From Chamaelirium japonicum (taxonomy: Eukaryota > Streptophyta > Magnoliopsida > Liliales > Melanthiaceae): a stretch of DNA of 64,000 bases. Made by a program: the position numbers and the translations under genes. The stretch spans positions 28,921,209 to 28,985,208 of the forward strand of contig OX393549.1 in NCBI GenBank assembly GCA_947650365.1. The letters are read 5' to 3'. Below, piece after piece: positions 61,504-64,000 of the stretch; position 1 is the stretch's first letter, and every line of letters starts with the position of its first letter. The notes under the pieces were generated by a model that did not search any database, was not told the DNA's origin, and saw only the letters and a program-made list of their open reading frames with translations.

Positions 61504-64000
61504 GAATTAGAATGGATCGTACGAATGAATTAGAATGGATACCTTTGTACTTATGAATTAGAATGGATCGTACGAATGAATTAGAATGGATCATATTAAT
61601 GAATTAGAATGGATCGTACGAATGAATTAGAATGGATACATTCGTGCGAATGAATTAGAATGGATCGTGCGAATCCATTAGACTGGATCGTGCGAATGAA
61701 TAAGAATGGATCATACGAATGAATTAGAATGGATCGTACGAATTAATTAGAATGGATACATTCGTGCGAATGAATTAGAATGGATTGTATGAATGAATTA
61801 GAATGGATCGTACGAATAAATTAGAATGGATCATATGAATTAATTAGAATGGATCATACGAATGAATTAGAATGGATCGTACGAATGAATTAGAATGGAT
61901 CGTACGAATGAACTAGAATAGATCGTACGAATGAACTAGAATGGATACATTCATGCGAATGAATTAGAATGGATCGTACGAATGAATTAGAATGGATCTT
62001 ACGAATGAATTAGAATAGATCGTACGAATGAATTAGAATGGATCGTACGAATGAATTAGAATGGATACATTCGTGCGAATGAATTAGAATGGATCGGACG
62101 AATGAATTAGAATGGATCGTACGAATGAATTAGAATGGATCAAATGAATGAATTAGAATGGTTACATTCATGCGAATGAATTAGAATGGATCGTACGAAT
62201 GGATTAGAATGGATACATTCGTGCGAATGAATTAGAATGGATTGTATGAATGAATTAGAATGGATCGTACGAATGAATTAGAATGGATCGTATGAGTGAA
62301 TTAGAATGGATACGAAGGAATTAGAATGGATCGTATGAAGGAATTAGAATGGATCATACGAATGAAATAGAATGGATCGTACGAAGGAATTAGAATGGAT
62401 CAAACGAAGGAATTAGAATGGATCGTACGAAGGAATTAGAATGGATCGTACGAATGAATTAGAATGGATATATTCGTGCAAATGAATTAGAATGGATCGT
62501 ATGAATGAATTAGAATTGATCGTATGAGTGAATTAGAACGGATAGTACGAATGAATTAGAATGGATCGTATGAATGAATTAGAATGGATACATTCGTGCG
62601 AATGAATTAGAATGGATCGTATGAATGAATTAGAATAGATTGTGCGAATGAATTAGAATGGATCGTACGAATGAATTAGAATGGATACATTCGTGCGGAT
62701 AAATTAGGATGGATTGTATGAATGAATTAGAATAGATCGTACGAATGAATTAGAATGGATCGTACGAATGAATTAGAATAGATTGCGCGAATGAATTAGA
62801 ATGGATCGTACGAATGAATTAGAATGGATCGTACGAATGAATTAGAATGGATCGTACGAATGAATTAGAATGGATCGTATGAATGAATTAGAATGGATCG
62901 TACGAAGGAATTAGAATGGATCGTACGAATGAATTAGAATGGATCGTACGATTGAATTTGAATGGATCATACGAATGAGTAAGAATGGAATCGTATGAAT
63001 GAATTTGATTGGATCGTACGATCCATTCTAATTCATTAGCATGGATCGCGCTAATGAATTAGAATGGAATATACGAATGAATTAGAATGGATCGTAGAAT
63101 GGATCGTACGAATGAATTAGAATGAGTTAGAATGGATCGTCGAATGAATTAGAATAGATCATAGGAATGAATTAGAATGAATTGTGCAAATGAATTAGAA
63201 TGGATACATTCGTACGAATGAATTAGAATGGATCGTACGAATGAATTAGAATGGATCGTACGAATGAATTCGAATGGATCGTACGATCCATTCTAATTCA
63301 TTCATACAATCCATTCTAATTCATTCATACAATCCATTCTAATTCATTCGCACGAATGTATCCATTCTAATCCATTCGTACGATCCTTTCTAATCCATTC
63401 GTACGATCCATTCTAATTCATTCGCATGAATGTAACCATTCTAATTCATTCACATGATCGAATGAATTAGAATTGATACATTCGTGCGAATGAATTAGAA
63501 TGGATCGTGCGAATCCATTAGACTGGATCGTGCGAATGAATAAGAATGGATCATACGAATGAATTAGAATGGATCGTACGAATTAATTAGAATGGATACA
63601 TTCGTGCGAATGAATTAGAATGGATTGTATGAATGAATTAGAGTAGATCGTACGAATGAATTAGAATGGATCATACGAATTAATTAGAATGGATCATACG
63701 AATGAATTAGAATGGATCGTACGAATGAATTAGAATGGATCGTACGAATGAACTAGAATGGATCGTACGAATGAACTAGAATGGACACATTCGTGCGAAT
63801 GAATTAGAATGGATCGTACGAATGAATTAGAATGGATCGTACGATTCATTCTAATTCATTCGTACGATCCATTCTAATACATTCGTACGATTCATGCTAA
63901 TTCATTCGCACGATCCATTCTAATTAATTCGTACGATCCATTCTTATTCATTCATACGATCCATTCTAATTCATTCGCACAATCCATTCTAATTCATTCG
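61504..64000. repeat. Satellite block: reverse with small forward islands
   Basis: Reverse to 63016, one forward unit, reverse to about 63283, forward to 63459, reverse to 63843, then forward to the window edge. About 61630-61960 and 63470-63800 are copies 1,840 bp apart, sharing GAATCCATTAGACTGG (61671, 63511). Confidence 0.83.
63272..63293. repeat. 22-bp perfect palindrome at a flip
   Basis: The reverse-to-forward junction reads GAATGGATC, GTAC, GATCCATTC. It is centred on the GTAC in the TCGTACGA core of the unit, so the fusion keeps one shared core. Confidence 0.88.

Larger units (their letters stand above)
55619..64000. repeat. 23-bp satellite array, right part
   Basis: This continues the left array after the retrotransposon, with the same 23-bp and 28-bp units, both orientations and the same variant spectrum. 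The array runs off the right edge of the window, as it does on the left, so its real length is unknown. Its first bases complete the 28-bp unit that the retrotransposon split. Confidence 0.97.

Noticed and set aside
1..64000. Telomere or rDNA identity for the array
   Set aside because: The unit does not contain TTTAGGG or a close variant, and no rRNA-like sequence is present. A subtelomeric location remains possible but is not shown.

Overview
The window is a long plant-type satellite array interrupted by one LTR retrotransposon. I could support no host single-copy gene, tRNA, rRNA or CRISPR array. Positions 1-42674 and 55619-64000 (about 51 kb) consist almost entirely of one AT-rich tandem repeat with a 23-bp unit (ATTCGTACGATCC followed by ATTCTAATTC) and a 28-bp variant carrying 5 extra bases. 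The array is not uniformly head-to-tail: its orientation flips roughly every few hundred bp to 2 kb, giving about 50 switch points. Many flips fall on palindromes built from the unit's own core, TCGTACGA. Several flip junctions recur as related copies, some of them in both orientations, and blocks of 0.3-7.5 kb are duplicated within the window.

Positions 42675-55618 hold a complete 12,944-bp Ty3/gypsy LTR retrotransposon on the minus strand. It has two 834-bp LTRs with about 14 mismatches between them (about 98% identity by eye) and a perfect 5-bp target duplication, AATGT. In its own direction the order is: 5' LTR (right), PBS, gag, zinc knuckle plus protease, RT, RNase H, a second (archaeal-type) RNase H, integrase, a convergent plus-strand gene, tandem repeats, polypurine tract, 3' LTR (left). 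The second RNase H, the antisense extra gene and the tandem repeats near the 3' LTR together place it in the plant Tat lineage, so the organism is most likely a seed plant. I cannot name the species.

The gag-pol frame is broken by one 1-nt shift in an A5 run and by four in-frame stops, so this copy probably cannot make a normal polyprotein. One of the stops (UAG between protease and RT) sits in a perfect tobamovirus-type readthrough context. The other three look like ordinary decay. The antisense gene (45402-48101, plus strand) is by contrast open across three exons joined by canonical GT-AG introns and encodes 847 residues. Its upstream region holds three G-boxes, and long arrays of W-box palindromes lie further upstream.

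The insertion can be placed in the history of the array. A paralogous block at about 17.76-20.52 kb matches both flanks of the retrotransposon and carries the uninterrupted AATGT site at 18738-18742. The element therefore landed in a 28-bp satellite unit, in one of two related blocks.
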